Shown here: piece by piece, positions 41,835-50,152 of the stretch | Numbering within the stretch: position 1 is the stretch's first letter | Layout: the number at the start of each line of letters is the position of its first letter | Assembly: GCF_025061645.1 (NCBI RefSeq) | Contig: NZ_JANYMP010000001.1 | Location: 633,591-697,590, forward strand | From: Umezawaea endophytica | GTDB taxonomy: Bacteria > Actinomycetota > Actinomycetes > Mycobacteriales > Pseudonocardiaceae | Length of the DNA: 64,000 nt | Direction: 5' to 3' | The notes under the pieces: generated by a model | Databases searched by the model: none | What the model saw: only the letters and a program-made list of their open reading frames with translations | What the model was told of the DNA's origin: nothing | Position numbers and translations under genes: made by a program

Positions 41835-42464
41835 GTGACCGAGGAACCGAAGCCGCGCCGCCTGACCCCGAAGGGCCGGGCGACCAGGGACCGCATCATC
41901 GAGGCCGCGACCGAGCTGATCGCCCGCAACGGCGTCGCGGGCACCGGCATCGAGGACGTGCGCGCGGCGGCCGGGGTGAGCGGCTCGCAGCTCTACCACT
42001 ACTTCGACAGCAAGCAGGCCCTGATCAGGGCGGTCATCACCAGGCAGGCCGACTCGGTCCTGCACCCCGACCAACCGCGGGTCACGGCGCTGGACAGCTT
42101 CGACGCGCTGCGCGCCTGGGCCGACGCCGCGATCGAGCGGCAGCGGGAGAACGGCTGCCGCGGCGACTGCACCCTCGGCTCGCTCGCCGGCGAGCTGAGC
42201 GTCAGCGACGAGGAGTCCAGGACCGACCTCGCCACCGGCTTCCTGCGCTGGAAGGACCTCATCCTCGACGGGCTGCGGGCCATGCGGGACCGCGGGGGGC
42301 TGCGCGCGGACGCCGACCTGGACGAACTCGCGCTGTCGCTGCTCACGGCCTTGCAGGGCGGCGTCCTGCTCTCGCAGACCATGCTCCACGTGCGACCGCT
42401 CGAAGCGGCGATGAACGCCTCGCTGGCCTACGTCCACTCGTTCGCCACGACCGCGGGCCGCTGA
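41835..42464 (+). CDS. TetR/AcrR family regulator (divergent to SDR operon)
   Basis: A 209-residue repressor. The helix-turn-helix is within IIEAATELIARNGVAGTGIE, DVRAAAGVSGSQLYHYFDSK, then QALIRAVI. The ligand domain contains GCRGDCTLGSLAGELS, the TetR_C_16-like pattern common in regulators next to SDR genes. It probably represses its own gene and the SDR/epimerase operon through the paired site at 41761-41815. Confidence 0.9.
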   Translation: MTEEPKPRRLTPKGRATRDRIIEAATELIARNGVAGTGIEDVRAAAGVSGSQLYHYFDSKQALIRAVITRQADSVLHPDQPRVTALDSFDALRAWADAAIERQRENGCRGDCTLGSLAGELSVSDEESRTDLATGFLRWKDLILDGLRAMRDRGGLRADADLDELALSLLTALQGGVLLSQTMLHVRPLEAAMNASLAYVHSFATTAGR

Positions 42465-42566
42465 CCCCGCACCGGGGTTCGTCTCCCCCGGCGGAGTGAC
42501 TACCCGGCGTGGGGCGAACGGCAGGATGTCCGCTCAGGACGTTCCACCGATCGGGAGAACCACCAC

Positions 42567-43016
42567 GTGACCACCACAGCCGACACCATCGACCGCTTCG
42601 TCGCGAGCTTCAACGTGCAGGACCTCGACGACACCATGTCCTTCTTCGCCGACGGCGCCGAGTACCTTCCCGGCGACGGGAAGACCCACCGCGGCCACGC
42701 CGAGATCCGCGCGGCGTTCGAGCCGATGTTCTCCGGGGCGTTCGGACTGGTCACGTTCGACGAGCACGACCGGCTCATCGACGAACCGGCCCGCCGCGCG
42801 GCCATCCGCTGGACCTGCCGCCTCGACCTCACGGCGGGGCCCGCCCGCGGCGGGAACCCGCTGCTGCGCTGGTTCCTCCTCGCCCGCTACGGCAAGCGGA
42901 TCAGTTGGGAGGGCACCGACATCTTCCACTTCGACGAGGAGCAGCGGATCACCGGCAAGTACACCTACGGCGGCTTCCGCAGGCCGGTCATGCGCAAGGA
43001 CGTCCCAGCGAGCTGA
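42567..43016 (+). CDS. NTF2/SnoaL-like nuclear transport factor 2 family protein
   Basis: A 149-residue cone-fold protein: DTIDRFVASFNVQDLDDTMSFFADGAEYLPG opens the fold, with HRGHAEIRAAFEPMF and a C-terminal FHFDEEQRITGKYTYGGFR. The GTG has GGGAG upstream. Proteins of this type may be small isomerases or lyases, or may have no catalytic role. It lies between two TetR genes and shares no overlap with either. Confidence 0.78.
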   Translation: MTTTADTIDRFVASFNVQDLDDTMSFFADGAEYLPGDGKTHRGHAEIRAAFEPMFSGAFGLVTFDEHDRLIDEPARRAAIRWTCRLDLTAGPARGGNPLLRWFLLARYGKRISWEGTDIFHFDEEQRITGKYTYGGFRRPVMRKDVPAS

Positions 43017-43022
43017 TCCCCC

Positions 43023-43050
43023 TTTACAATACAGTTCTGCACTGTATTGT
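43023..43050 (+). promoter_or_regulatory. promoter with embedded 25-bp operator of the second TetR gene
   Basis: ACAATACAGT (43026-43035) and ACTGTATTGT (43041-43050) form a perfect 10-bp inverted repeat around TCTGC. TTTACA (43023-43028) and TATTGT (43045-43050) are spaced 16 bases as -35 and -10, so the operator covers the spacer and the -10. TATTGT ends seven bases before ATG 43058. It is AT-rich compared with the surroundings. This is a textbook autorepression layout. Confidence 0.75.
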
Positions 43051-43057
43051 ATCCGTC

Positions 43058-43666
43058 ATGGACACCGACGACCGCGCCCCCGGACGACCGCGGAGCGCGG
43101 AAGCCGACGCCGCGATCCTGGACGCCGCGCTCGACCTGCTGATCGAGCGCGGCGCGGAGGCGACCAGCATCGAGCAGGTGGCCCGGCGAGCCGGGGTCAC
43201 CAGGGCCACGGTGTACCGGCGCTTCCCCGACAAGGTCAGCCTGCTGATCGCCACGGTCGAGGCCGCGTACGGCGATCCCCCGCCCACACCGGACATCGTC
43301 GACGTGGAGCACCTGCTGGCCGGGTGGGCGTCCGTGCTCGCCGACCCGCGCCTGCGGCGGCTCCTGCGCCGCCTCTACGGCGCGATCGAGGACTTCCCGG
43401 ACGTCGCCCGCGCCTACCAGGGCTCCCTCGGCGACCAGCGCGACCAGGCCCGCCGCGAGGTGTTCCGGCGGGCCCGCGACCTCGGGCAGTTCCCCGCGGA
43501 CACCGATCCGGACGTGCTGCTGGACCTGCTCACCGGCGCGGGCTGGCAGCACCTGGCCGTCCACCCGGACACCTGCGCGGTCGAGGACGCCGAACGGTTC
43601 CTGCGCGCCGTGCTCCACCAGGCCGGGTACCGGCCCGGCGGTCACCGACGAGCGGAAGAGGAGTAG
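43058..43666 (+). CDS. TetR/AcrR family regulator
   Basis: A 202-residue repressor. After a GRPRSAEAD lead come ILDAALDLLIERGAEATSIE and QVARRAGVTRATVYRRFPDK, the helix-turn-helix. The C-terminal domain is TetR_C-like. The likely operator overlaps its own promoter just upstream. The membrane protein gene starts 6 bases after its stop, so that gene is a probable co-regulated partner. Confidence 0.92.
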   Translation: MDTDDRAPGRPRSAEADAAILDAALDLLIERGAEATSIEQVARRAGVTRATVYRRFPDKVSLLIATVEAAYGDPPPTPDIVDVEHLLAGWASVLADPRLRRLLRRLYGAIEDFPDVARAYQGSLGDQRDQARREVFRRARDLGQFPADTDPDVLLDLLTGAGWQHLAVHPDTCAVEDAERFLRAVLHQAGYRPGGHRRAEEE

Positions 43667-43671
43667 CCACC

Positions 43672-44145
43672 ATGTCCACGGCCACCGTCGAGGCCCAGGA
43701 GCGCACCAGGGCGTTCGCCCGCGTCATCGGGCCCTACGTCGCCACCTTCACCACGTTCTACGCGTTCCGCCTGCCCGACCTGCTGGGGCTGCTCGACGAC
43801 CTGCTGGCCCAACCCGTGCTGGTCTGGCTGCTCGGCGCCCTGATGCTCGGCGCCGGACTCGTCATCATCGGCGCGCACCGCAACTGGCGCGGTCCGCTCG
43901 CGGTCACCGTGTCGCTGTTCGGCTGGTTCGTCGCCGTGCGCGGGTTCCTCCTGGTCGTCACCCCCGACACGATCCGATCGGCTGCCGTCTCCACGGTCCT
44001 GTCCCCCACCGGTTTGACCCTGGCCCGCGTCTTCTTCGGCGTCCTGGCGGTGATCGGCCTCCTGCTGACCTACGCGGGCTGGTTCACCGGCGGGCGAAGC
44101 GCGGGAGAAGCCGCGGCGAAGGGCTCCTCCCTACCTTCCACGTGA
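43672..44145 (+). CDS. small four-helix membrane protein
   Basis: A 157-residue membrane protein with four hydrophobic stretches, for instance VLVWLLGALMLGAGLVIIGA and VFFGVLAVIGLLLTYAGWF. GGAAGAGGAG lies upstream of the ATG. It shows no catalytic motif that I recognise. It appears to be co-transcribed with the TetR gene and is probably what that regulator controls. Similar hypothetical proteins with a GAHRNWRGP loop occur beside TetR genes in actinomycetes, as far as I recall. Confidence 0.75.
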   Translation: MSTATVEAQERTRAFARVIGPYVATFTTFYAFRLPDLLGLLDDLLAQPVLVWLLGALMLGAGLVIIGAHRNWRGPLAVTVSLFGWFVAVRGFLLVVTPDTIRSAAVSTVLSPTGLTLARVFFGVLAVIGLLLTYAGWFTGGRSAGEAAAKGSSLPST

Positions 44146-44171
44146 CTGGTCCACGAGGAAAGGTGAAACGC

Positions 44172-44591
44172 ATGGTGGCGACGAAACGCCTGGCGGCGGC
44201 GACGTTCATGGCGCTGGCCACGGGGCTCGGGATGGTGGCGACGGCGTCGCCCGCCGTTGCCCAGACCAACACCGAGGTCTACAGCGACGACGACAACCCC
44301 GGTGGCATGGCCTGGTTCGTGGCGGAGGGAGAGCACTTCGGCGTCTGCGACCGGCAGAACGACTCGCTCGGCGTGCGCGGCAAGCTGACCTGGACGGACA
44401 GCGGCGGGTCGCACGAGCGGAAGCTCTGGCACCACAACGGTCACTGGCCCGACCGGCCGGACCTGAGCTGCTCCGAGTACACGAAGGACTTCAACATCCC
44501 CGAGGGCACGACCGTGTACCTCCAGGTGTGCCTCCAGAAGGAGAAGGGCGCCACCCTCAAGTTCTGCGACACCGACACCGGCGTCGCCTGA
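44172..44591 (+). CDS. small secreted protein with four cysteines
   Basis: A 139-residue exported protein. The signal peptide is ATKRLAAATFMALATGLGMVATASPAVA, with likely cleavage after AVA. The mature part (about 100 residues) has four Cys (GVCDR, LSCSEY, QVCLQ, KFCDT), suggesting two disulfides, and several aromatic-acidic stretches. AGGAAAGG precedes the ATG, and a TACCTT -10-like box sits at 44132. I do not recognise the family; a beta-sandwich is possible. Confidence 0.7.
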   Translation: MVATKRLAAATFMALATGLGMVATASPAVAQTNTEVYSDDDNPGGMAWFVAEGEHFGVCDRQNDSLGVRGKLTWTDSGGSHERKLWHHNGHWPDRPDLSCSEYTKDFNIPEGTTVYLQVCLQKEKGATLKFCDTDTGVA

Positions 44592-44602
44592 ACCGACGGG
44601 AG

Positions 44603-47600
44603 CTAGCGCGGCGCGCGTGCGGCGAGGTCCTCCAGCGAGCGCGTCGCCCGCGCCGCACCGGTGACGTGCCCGGTGGCCTGCCAGATGCGCAGGGCCTCGC
44701 GCACCGCGTCCTCGGCTCGGGCGGGCCGTCCGGCGGCGATCTCCACGGCTGACGCGCTCATCAGCGCCTCGGCCTCCAGCAGCCGGTAGCCGCCCGCCCG
44801 CGCCGACTCCAGCGCACCGCGCGCGTGCTCGTCCGCCTCGACCACCCGACCCGTGGCGGCGAGCACGCGCGCCAGTGCCGCCGACGCGTCCGCGAGGTGG
44901 ACGCGCAACCCGGACCGGGTGGCCGTCTCCCACGCCGACCGCAGGTGGTCCTCGGCCGCCGCGAGGTCGCCCAGGCCCTGCCGGGCCCGACCCAGCGCGA
45001 TCAGCGCGCCGACCTCGACCGGGCGGTCACCGTCCTGCCGGGCGAACCCCAGTGCCTCCTCCGCCGCGTCCCCGGCGGCCCCGTACCGCCCACCCGCTTC
45101 GTGCAGCGCGCTCAGCCCGTTGAGCGCGGTCGCCTGGCCGAACCGGGAACCCAGGGCACCGAACGACTCCAGCGCGCGCAGCAGCGTCAGCTCGGCCTCC
45201 GCGGCCCGGCCGGTGCCGAGCAGGACGGACCCGAGGTCGGCGAGGTTCGCGGCCTCCCAGAAACCGAGTTCCTCCCCGCGGCACAGCGCGATCGCCTCAC
45301 CCAGGCGCTCCTCGGCCTCCGCCAGCCTGCCGAGCTGCCGGTAGTGGCAGCTCAGCGAGTTCAGCGCGAGGTTCTCCCCCGACCGGTTGCCCAGCTCGCG
45401 GAACAGCTCGATCGCGCGGGAGCTGTGCTCGACGGCCTCGGTGAGCCTGCCGGTCCACTCCAGCATCGAGCCCAGGTTCGCCACGGCCGTCGCCTCGCAC
45501 TCCCGCCACCCGCACGCCCGGCTGGCCAGCACCGCCTCCGTCGAGTGGTGGACGCCCTCCTCGTGCCTGCCCTCGCGGAAGTACGCGCCGCCGATGCTCA
45601 GGTGCACCAGCGCCGCGGCGGAACGGGCCCCGCGCCGCACGGCGGCGTCCAGCACGACCGGGGCCAGCTCCAGCCACTCCGCGCGCCTGCCGTGGTCGTG
45701 GAAGAACCGCCGCAACGAGTCGGTGAGGTACCACGCCCAGGGGTGCGGACCGTGCGCCGCCGCGTGCCGCAGCGCGGCGGACAGGTTCGGCACCTCGACG
45801 TCCAGCCAGGCCACCGCCTCGGCGGCGTCGGCAAAGCGCACCGGGCTGTCCGGCGCGGGCGACCCGTCCCTGGGCAGCGACACGATCCGCGCGCCCAGCA
45901 GCGCGACCGCCGCGTCGGTCGCGGCGAGGTAGCACCCGAACAGCCGCTCCCACGCGGCGGCGCGGGTGACCTCGTCCTCCTCGGTGCGGACGCGTTCCCC
46001 GGCGTAGCGCCGGACGAGGTCGTGGAACCGGAACCGGCCGGGCGTGCGCGCCTCGACCAGGTTCGCCGCGGCCAGCCCGCGCAGCCGCCGGGTCGCCTCG
46101 GCGGGCGGGACGTCCATCAGCGCGGCCGTCGCGTACGACGTGAAGTCGGGGCCGGGCACCAGCGCGAGCAGCCGGAACGCCCGGCGCTGGTCCGGTGTGA
46201 GCGCCCGGTAGGACACCGAGAAGGCGGCGGTGACCGCGCTCTCCTCGGCGCCGTCCAGGGCGAGTTCACCGAGCGGGTCACCCCGCAGCTCCGCCACGGC
46301 CGCCGCGAAGCTCGTCGTCTCGCCGATGTTCGCCGCGGCGATGCGCAGCGCGAGCGGGTGGTGGCCGCACAGCGCGGCCAGCTCGGCGGCGGCTTCCGGC
46401 TCGGCGGCGACCCGGTCGCCGCCCACCACGGCCGTCAGCAGGGCGTGCGAGTCCCGCTCGGGTAGCTGCGCCAGCGTCAGCGACCGGGCGCCGGTGCGGG
46501 CGACCAGCTCACCGAGCCGGTGGCGGCTCGTCACGAGCACCCGGCCCGACGACGGCAGCAGCGGGAGGACCTGCTCGGCGTCGCGGGCGTTGTCCAGCAC
46601 CACCAGCGCCTTCCGGTCGGCCAGCAGCGACCGGTACAGCCCGCTCTGGTCGTCCTGGCCGAGCGGCACGTCCCGCATGTCCACGCCGAGCGTCCGCAGG
46701 AGCTGGGCCAGCGCCGCGGCGGGCGTCAGCGGCTCGTCGTGGGCGTGGAAACCGCGCAGGTCCACGTAGAGCTGCCCGTCCGGGAAGCGGTCGCGCGACG
46801 CGTGCGCCCACCGCACGGCGAGCGCGGTCTTGCCGACGCCGGGTGATCCGGTGACGACCCAGACGTCGCCGGGTCCGTCCAGTTCGGCCAGTTCCGCCGA
46901 CCGGCCCGCGAAGCCGCGCACGTCCAGCGGCAGCTCGGCCGGGCGCGGCGCGGGCGGCTGGGGCGCGGGCGGCGCGGGTACCGGCGGCTCGTCCTCCCCG
47001 CGCAGGATGCGCTGCCTCAGGTCCCGCAACGGTTTTCCCGGTTCGATGCCGAGTTCGTCGACCAGCCGCTCGTGCGCCTGGTCGTAGGCCTCCAGGGCTT
47101 CCGGTGTGCGACCGCAGCGGTGCAGTGCCAGCACCAGCGCGGCCCGCAGCCGTTCCCGGTACGGGTTCGCGTCGACGTCCCGCCGCAGCTCGCCGGTGAT
47201 CCGGGCGTGCCCGCCCACGGCGAGTTCGAGCTCGTAGAGCTCTTCGAGCACGACCAGCCTCCGCTCGTGCAGGGCCGGGCGCTCCTGCTCGGCGAGTTCC
47301 GGGCTCACCCCGCCCAGCGGGGTGCCCTCCCACAGGTCGAGCGCGGCCCGGAACAGCTCGACCGCGGCCGGACCCCCGGTGGCCCGCGCCCGTGCCGCCG
47401 TCTCCTCGAACACGTCGAGGTCGCGCTCGCCGGGCGCCACCTCCAGGACGTAGCCGGACGACCGCCGGATGATCGCGTCGGGGCCCAGCAGCTTGCGCAG
47501 GTCGGAGACGAGCACCTGGAGCCTGCCGCGCACGCTGCGCGGCGCGTGCTCGCCCCAGGTCACGTCGATCAGCCGGTCCTCCGGCACGACGCGGTTCGGG

Positions 47601-47704
47601 CTGAGCAGCAGCGCGGCCAGCACGGACGTCTGCTTCTCGCCACCGGGCCTGGCCGCGTCCGCGGCGCCGAGCACCGCGACCGGTCCCAGCAGGCGGTAGC
47701 GCAC
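44603..47704 (-). CDS. AfsR/SARP-type regulator with NB-ARC ATPase and TPR domains
   Basis: A 1033-residue regulator. The N-terminal winged-helix DNA-binding domain (MRYRLLGPVAVLG, then SVRGRLQVLVSDLRKLLG) is followed by a BTAD domain to about residue 245. A Pro-rich linker leads to an NB-ARC domain: P-loop GSPGVGKTA near 288, ALVVLDNARDAEQVLPLLP, and the GHHPLALRIAAA GLPL-like motif. Ten or so TPR-like helical repeats fill the C-terminus. Such proteins activate antibiotic or developmental genes after signal-induced assembly. The GTG start lies 3 bases after the small secreted protein gene. No biosynthetic cluster is visible next to it. Confidence 0.93.
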   Translation of the reverse strand: MRYRLLGPVAVLGAADAARPGGEKQTSVLAALLLSPNRVVPEDRLIDVTWGEHAPRSVRGRLQVLVSDLRKLLGPDAIIRRSSGYVLEVAPGERDLDVFEETAARARATGGPAAVELFRAALDLWEGTPLGGVSPELAEQERPALHERRLVVLEELYELELAVGGHARITGELRRDVDANPYRERLRAALVLALHRCGRTPEALEAYDQAHERLVDELGIEPGKPLRDLRQRILRGEDEPPVPAPPAPQPPAPRPAELPLDVRGFAGRSAELAELDGPGDVWVVTGSPGVGKTALAVRWAHASRDRFPDGQLYVDLRGFHAHDEPLTPAAALAQLLRTLGVDMRDVPLGQDDQSGLYRSLLADRKALVVLDNARDAEQVLPLLPSSGRVLVTSRHRLGELVARTGARSLTLAQLPERDSHALLTAVVGGDRVAAEPEAAAELAALCGHHPLALRIAAANIGETTSFAAAVAELRGDPLGELALDGAEESAVTAAFSVSYRALTPDQRRAFRLLALVPGPDFTSYATAALMDVPPAEATRRLRGLAAANLVEARTPGRFRFHDLVRRYAGERVRTEEDEVTRAAAWERLFGCYLAATDAAVALLGARIVSLPRDGSPAPDSPVRFADAAEAVAWLDVEVPNLSAALRHAAAHGPHPWAWYLTDSLRRFFHDHGRRAEWLELAPVVLDAAVRRGARSAAALVHLSIGGAYFREGRHEEGVHHSTEAVLASRACGWRECEATAVANLGSMLEWTGRLTEAVEHSSRAIELFRELGNRSGENLALNSLSCHYRQLGRLAEAEERLGEAIALCRGEELGFWEAANLADLGSVLLGTGRAAEAELTLLRALESFGALGSRFGQATALNGLSALHEAGGRYGAAGDAAEEALGFARQDGDRPVEVGALIALGRARQGLGDLAAAEDHLRSAWETATRSGLRVHLADASAALARVLAATGRVVEADEHARGALESARAGGYRLLEAEALMSASAVEIAAGRPARAEDAVREALRIWQATGHVTGAARATRSLEDLAARAPR

Positions 47705-47707
47705 GGG

Positions 47708-48124
47708 CTACCTGAGCTCGGCCTTGGCCGAGCAGCCGGAGCCCCCGCCGGAGAAGGACACCGCGACGGCGGCCTCGTTCGTCCTGGGCAGGCTGGTGCC
47801 CGAGGGGATGGTGAAGCTGAACCGGCCCGCCGGGACGCCCGTCCTCGTCTTGAGGTAGGCCTCGTGCTCGACTCCGGTGGCGTCGACGTGCGACAGCCGG
47901 ATCTTCACCGTGCCCGAGTCGCCGATGTACGGGCCGACACCGCCGCGCACAGCGGTCGGGAGGTAGGCCTCCCCGTCGGCCTCGTACGCCAGCGTGAAGC
48001 TCCCGCTGAAGGAACCGGAACGGCAGCTCCCGCTCACCTGGTTCCCCGCCGCGCCCGCCTCCGGCACCAGCACCACGGCCGCGAGCACCGCGACCACCGC
48101 GCCCTTCACCACAACTGCGCCCAC
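47708..48124 (-). CDS. small secreted protein upstream of the AfsR-like regulator
   Basis: A 138-residue exported protein. GTG 48124 was chosen for an AGGGGGG just upstream and a signal peptide starting there (VVKGAVVAVLAAVVLVPEAGA). The mature part has a Cys near each end (GSCRSG and GSGCSAK), which could pair. It is rich in Gly and Ser and looks all-beta. Family unknown. It ends three bases before the regulator's start, so the two are co-transcribed. Confidence 0.65.
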   Translation of the reverse strand: MGAVVVKGAVVAVLAAVVLVPEAGAAGNQVSGSCRSGSFSGSFTLAYEADGEAYLPTAVRGGVGPYIGDSGTVKIRLSHVDATGVEHEAYLKTRTGVPAGRFSFTIPSGTSLPRTNEAAVAVSFSGGGSGCSAKAELR

Positions 48125-48245
48125 CGTCGCCCCCCTGGTCGCGCGGACGTGCTCCGCGCCGATGTCCAGGAGTAGAACACACGGGGGTCGTCCGACGATC
48201 AACCGCGTCGCGACCCTGTCCGATCCGGACGCCGGGACCGGCGCG

Positions 48246-48272
48246 GGCGCGCCCCGGAATTCGGGGCGCGCC
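48246..48272 (-). terminator. terminator of the ebo-like operon
   Basis: Perfect 11-bp arms (48246-48256 and 48262-48272) around a GAATT loop, 13 bases beyond the last gene of the operon on the - strand. The gap up to the next gene (48125-48245) shows nothing else. Confidence 0.8.
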
Positions 48273-48284
48273 AACGGTGTCCGG

Positions 48285-49127
48285 TCAGAACCTCAGGTCG
48301 CGCAGGTACTTGTAACCCACCTCCGCCGTGACCAGCGCGTCCGCGGGCTGGTCGTTCTCCACGATGTACTCGTCGACGTGGTGGTGCCAGGTCTCGCGGA
48401 AGATCCGGCCGAAGTCGATCGTGCCCTTGCCCAGGTCGGCGAAGCTGCCGTCGGGCTTGCGGTCCTTGACGTGGTACTGCCGCACGCGCGGGAAGTTCTG
48501 CCGGAACACCTCCACCGGGTCGACCCCCGCCGTGACGACCCAGTACAGGTCGACCTCCAGGTGCACGTCCCGCCGCGACGTGCCCTTCGCGATCACGTCG
48601 ATCGGGCGCTTGCCCTCCAGCACCTGGAACTCGTGCGCGTGGTTGTGGTAGCCCATCTTCAGGCCCGCCTTGCGCAGCACCTTCGACGCCGCGTCCAGGC
48701 GTTGGGTGAACGACACCCACTCGGCGAGCGTCGGGTAGTTCACGTACGGCACGTTGACGTAGGTGTTGCGCAGCGCTTTCGCGTCCGCCACCAGCTTGTT
48801 CAGGTCGCCGTCGATGCCCACGTGCGCGGACGTCGCCGAGATGCGGTACTTGCGCAGGAGCTTCGCGAACTCCTCGGCGGTGCGGCCGTAGGTCCCGGCC
48901 AGTTCCACCTTGCGGTAGCCGATGTCCGCCAACGCCTCCAGCACGGGCGCCGGGTTGTCGCCGATGACACCGCGCAGCGTGTAGAGCTGGATGCTGATCG
49001 ACTCGCGCGGCACGCGGCGGCCGTGCCACCCGCCGCCGGTGGCGGACGCCGTGCCGGGCAGCGCCGCGACGGCCGCGGCCGCTCCCAGTGCGCCGAGAAC
49101 TGCTCTTCTGGACGGGCTTTGCGTCAT
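48285..49127 (-). CDS. Tat-exported sugar phosphate isomerase/epimerase-like TIM barrel
   Basis: A 280-residue xylose-isomerase-like TIM-barrel protein with a twin-arginine signal (SRRAVLGALGAAAAVAALPGTASA). The barrel shows SISIQLYTLRG, YRKVELAGTYGRT, MGYHNHAHEF and LEVDLYWVVTAG, the last with metal-binding acidic residues. Exported proteins of this kind accompany ThuA and 3-keto-sugar enzymes in actinomycetes. It would act outside the membrane on a sugar or cyclitol. It follows the cytosolic epimerase gene after 14 bases. Confidence 0.88.
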   Translation of the reverse strand: MTQSPSRRAVLGALGAAAAVAALPGTASATGGGWHGRRVPRESISIQLYTLRGVIGDNPAPVLEALADIGYRKVELAGTYGRTAEEFAKLLRKYRISATSAHVGIDGDLNKLVADAKALRNTYVNVPYVNYPTLAEWVSFTQRLDAASKVLRKAGLKMGYHNHAHEFQVLEGKRPIDVIAKGTSRRDVHLEVDLYWVVTAGVDPVEVFRQNFPRVRQYHVKDRKPDGSFADLGKGTIDFGRIFRETWHHHVDEYIVENDQPADALVTAEVGYKYLRDLRF

Positions 49128-49141
49128 GACGCGCTGTCCTC

Positions 49142-50152
49142 TCAGGATTCTTCTCGGGTGGAGAACGCGGCGTCGAAAGCCGCCGCGGGCGGGTCGAACA
49201 CGAGCCCCCTGATGAACTTCACGGCTTCCTCGGCGCCGCGCAGCCGGTCCATCCCGGCGTCCTCCCACTCGACGGAGATGGGTCCGGTGTAGCCGATGGC
49301 GTTGAGCGCCCGGAACGACTGCTCCCACGGGACGTCGCCGTGACCCGTCGACACGAAGTCCCAGCCGCGCCTCGGGTCCGCCCACGCGAGGTGCGAGCCG
49401 AGGCGGCCGTTTCGGCCGTCGAACCGCTTCTTCGTGTCCTTGCAGTCGACGTGGTAGATCCGGTCGGCGAAGTCGAGGATGAAGCCGACCGGGTCGAGGT
49501 CCTGCCACACGAAGTGCGACGGGTCCCAGTTGAGGCCGAAGGCCGGGCGGTTGCCCAGCGCGTCCAGGGTCTTGCGGGTCGTCCAGTAGTCGTAGGCGAT
49601 CTCGGACGGGTGCACCTCGTGGGCGAAGCGGACACCGACCTCGTCGAACACGTCGAGGATCGGGTTCCACCGGTTCGCGAAGTCGGTGTAGCCGTCGTCG
49701 ATCACGGCCTGCGACACCGGCGGGAACATCGCCACGTACTTCCAGATCTTCGACCCGGTGAAGCCGACGACGGTGTCCACGCCCAGCTTCGCCGCCGCGC
49801 GGGCCGTGTCGGCGATCTCGGCCGCGGCGCGCTTGCGCACGCCCTCCGGCTCGCCGTCGCCCCAGATGCGGGCGGGCAGGATGTTGCGGTGCCGCTCGTC
49901 GATCGGGTCGTCGCAGACGGCCTGGCCCACGAGGTGGTTGGAGATCGCGTACACCTTGAGCCCGTGGGACTCCAACTGCGCGAGCTTCGCGGGCACGTAG
50001 TCGGGCTCGGCCAGCGCCCGGTCGACCTCGAAGTGGTCACCGGAGCAGGCGATCTCCAGCCCGTCGTAGCCCCAGCCCGCTGCGAGGCGGCAGACCTCCT
50101 CGAACGGCAGGTCGGCCCACTGGCCCGTGAACAGGGTGACGGGTCGGCTCAT
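49142..50152 (-). CDS. sugar phosphate isomerase/epimerase (cytosolic TIM barrel)
   Basis: A 336-residue xylose-isomerase-like protein without a signal. Metal-site and substrate segments are [21 protein letters not shown], the [17 protein letters not shown] loop, [28 protein letters not shown], and [19 protein letters not shown]. Relatives in keto-sugar and inositol loci act as dehydratases, epimerases or isomerases. The start overlaps the EboF stop (TGATG). Confidence 0.9.
   Translation of the reverse strand: MSRPVTLFTGQWADLPFEEVCRLAAGWGYDGLEIACSGDHFEVDRALAEPDYVPAKLAQLESHGLKVYAISNHLVGQAVCDDPIDERHRNILPARIWGDGEPEGVRKRAAAEIADTARAAAKLGVDTVVGFTGSKIWKYVAMFPPVSQAVIDDGYTDFANRWNPILDVFDEVGVRFAHEVHPSEIAYDYWTTRKTLDALGNRPAFGLNWDPSHFVWQDLDPVGFILDFADRIYHVDCKDTKKRFDGRNGRLGSHLAWADPRRGWDFVSTGHGDVPWEQSFRALNAIGYTGPISVEWEDAGMDRLRGAEEAVKFIRGLVFDPPAAAFDAAFSTREES

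Noticed and set aside
42464-42478. Short ACCCCG-CAC-CGGGGT hairpin after the first TetR gene
   Set aside because: Only a 6-bp stem; too weak to call a terminator compared with the 11-18-bp hairpins elsewhere in the window.
44603-47704. AfsR-like regulator as sign of an antibiotic biosynthetic cluster
   Set aside because: No PKS, NRPS, terpene synthase or RiPP machinery is present within the window. The flanking genes are small secreted proteins and sugar isomerase-like genes.
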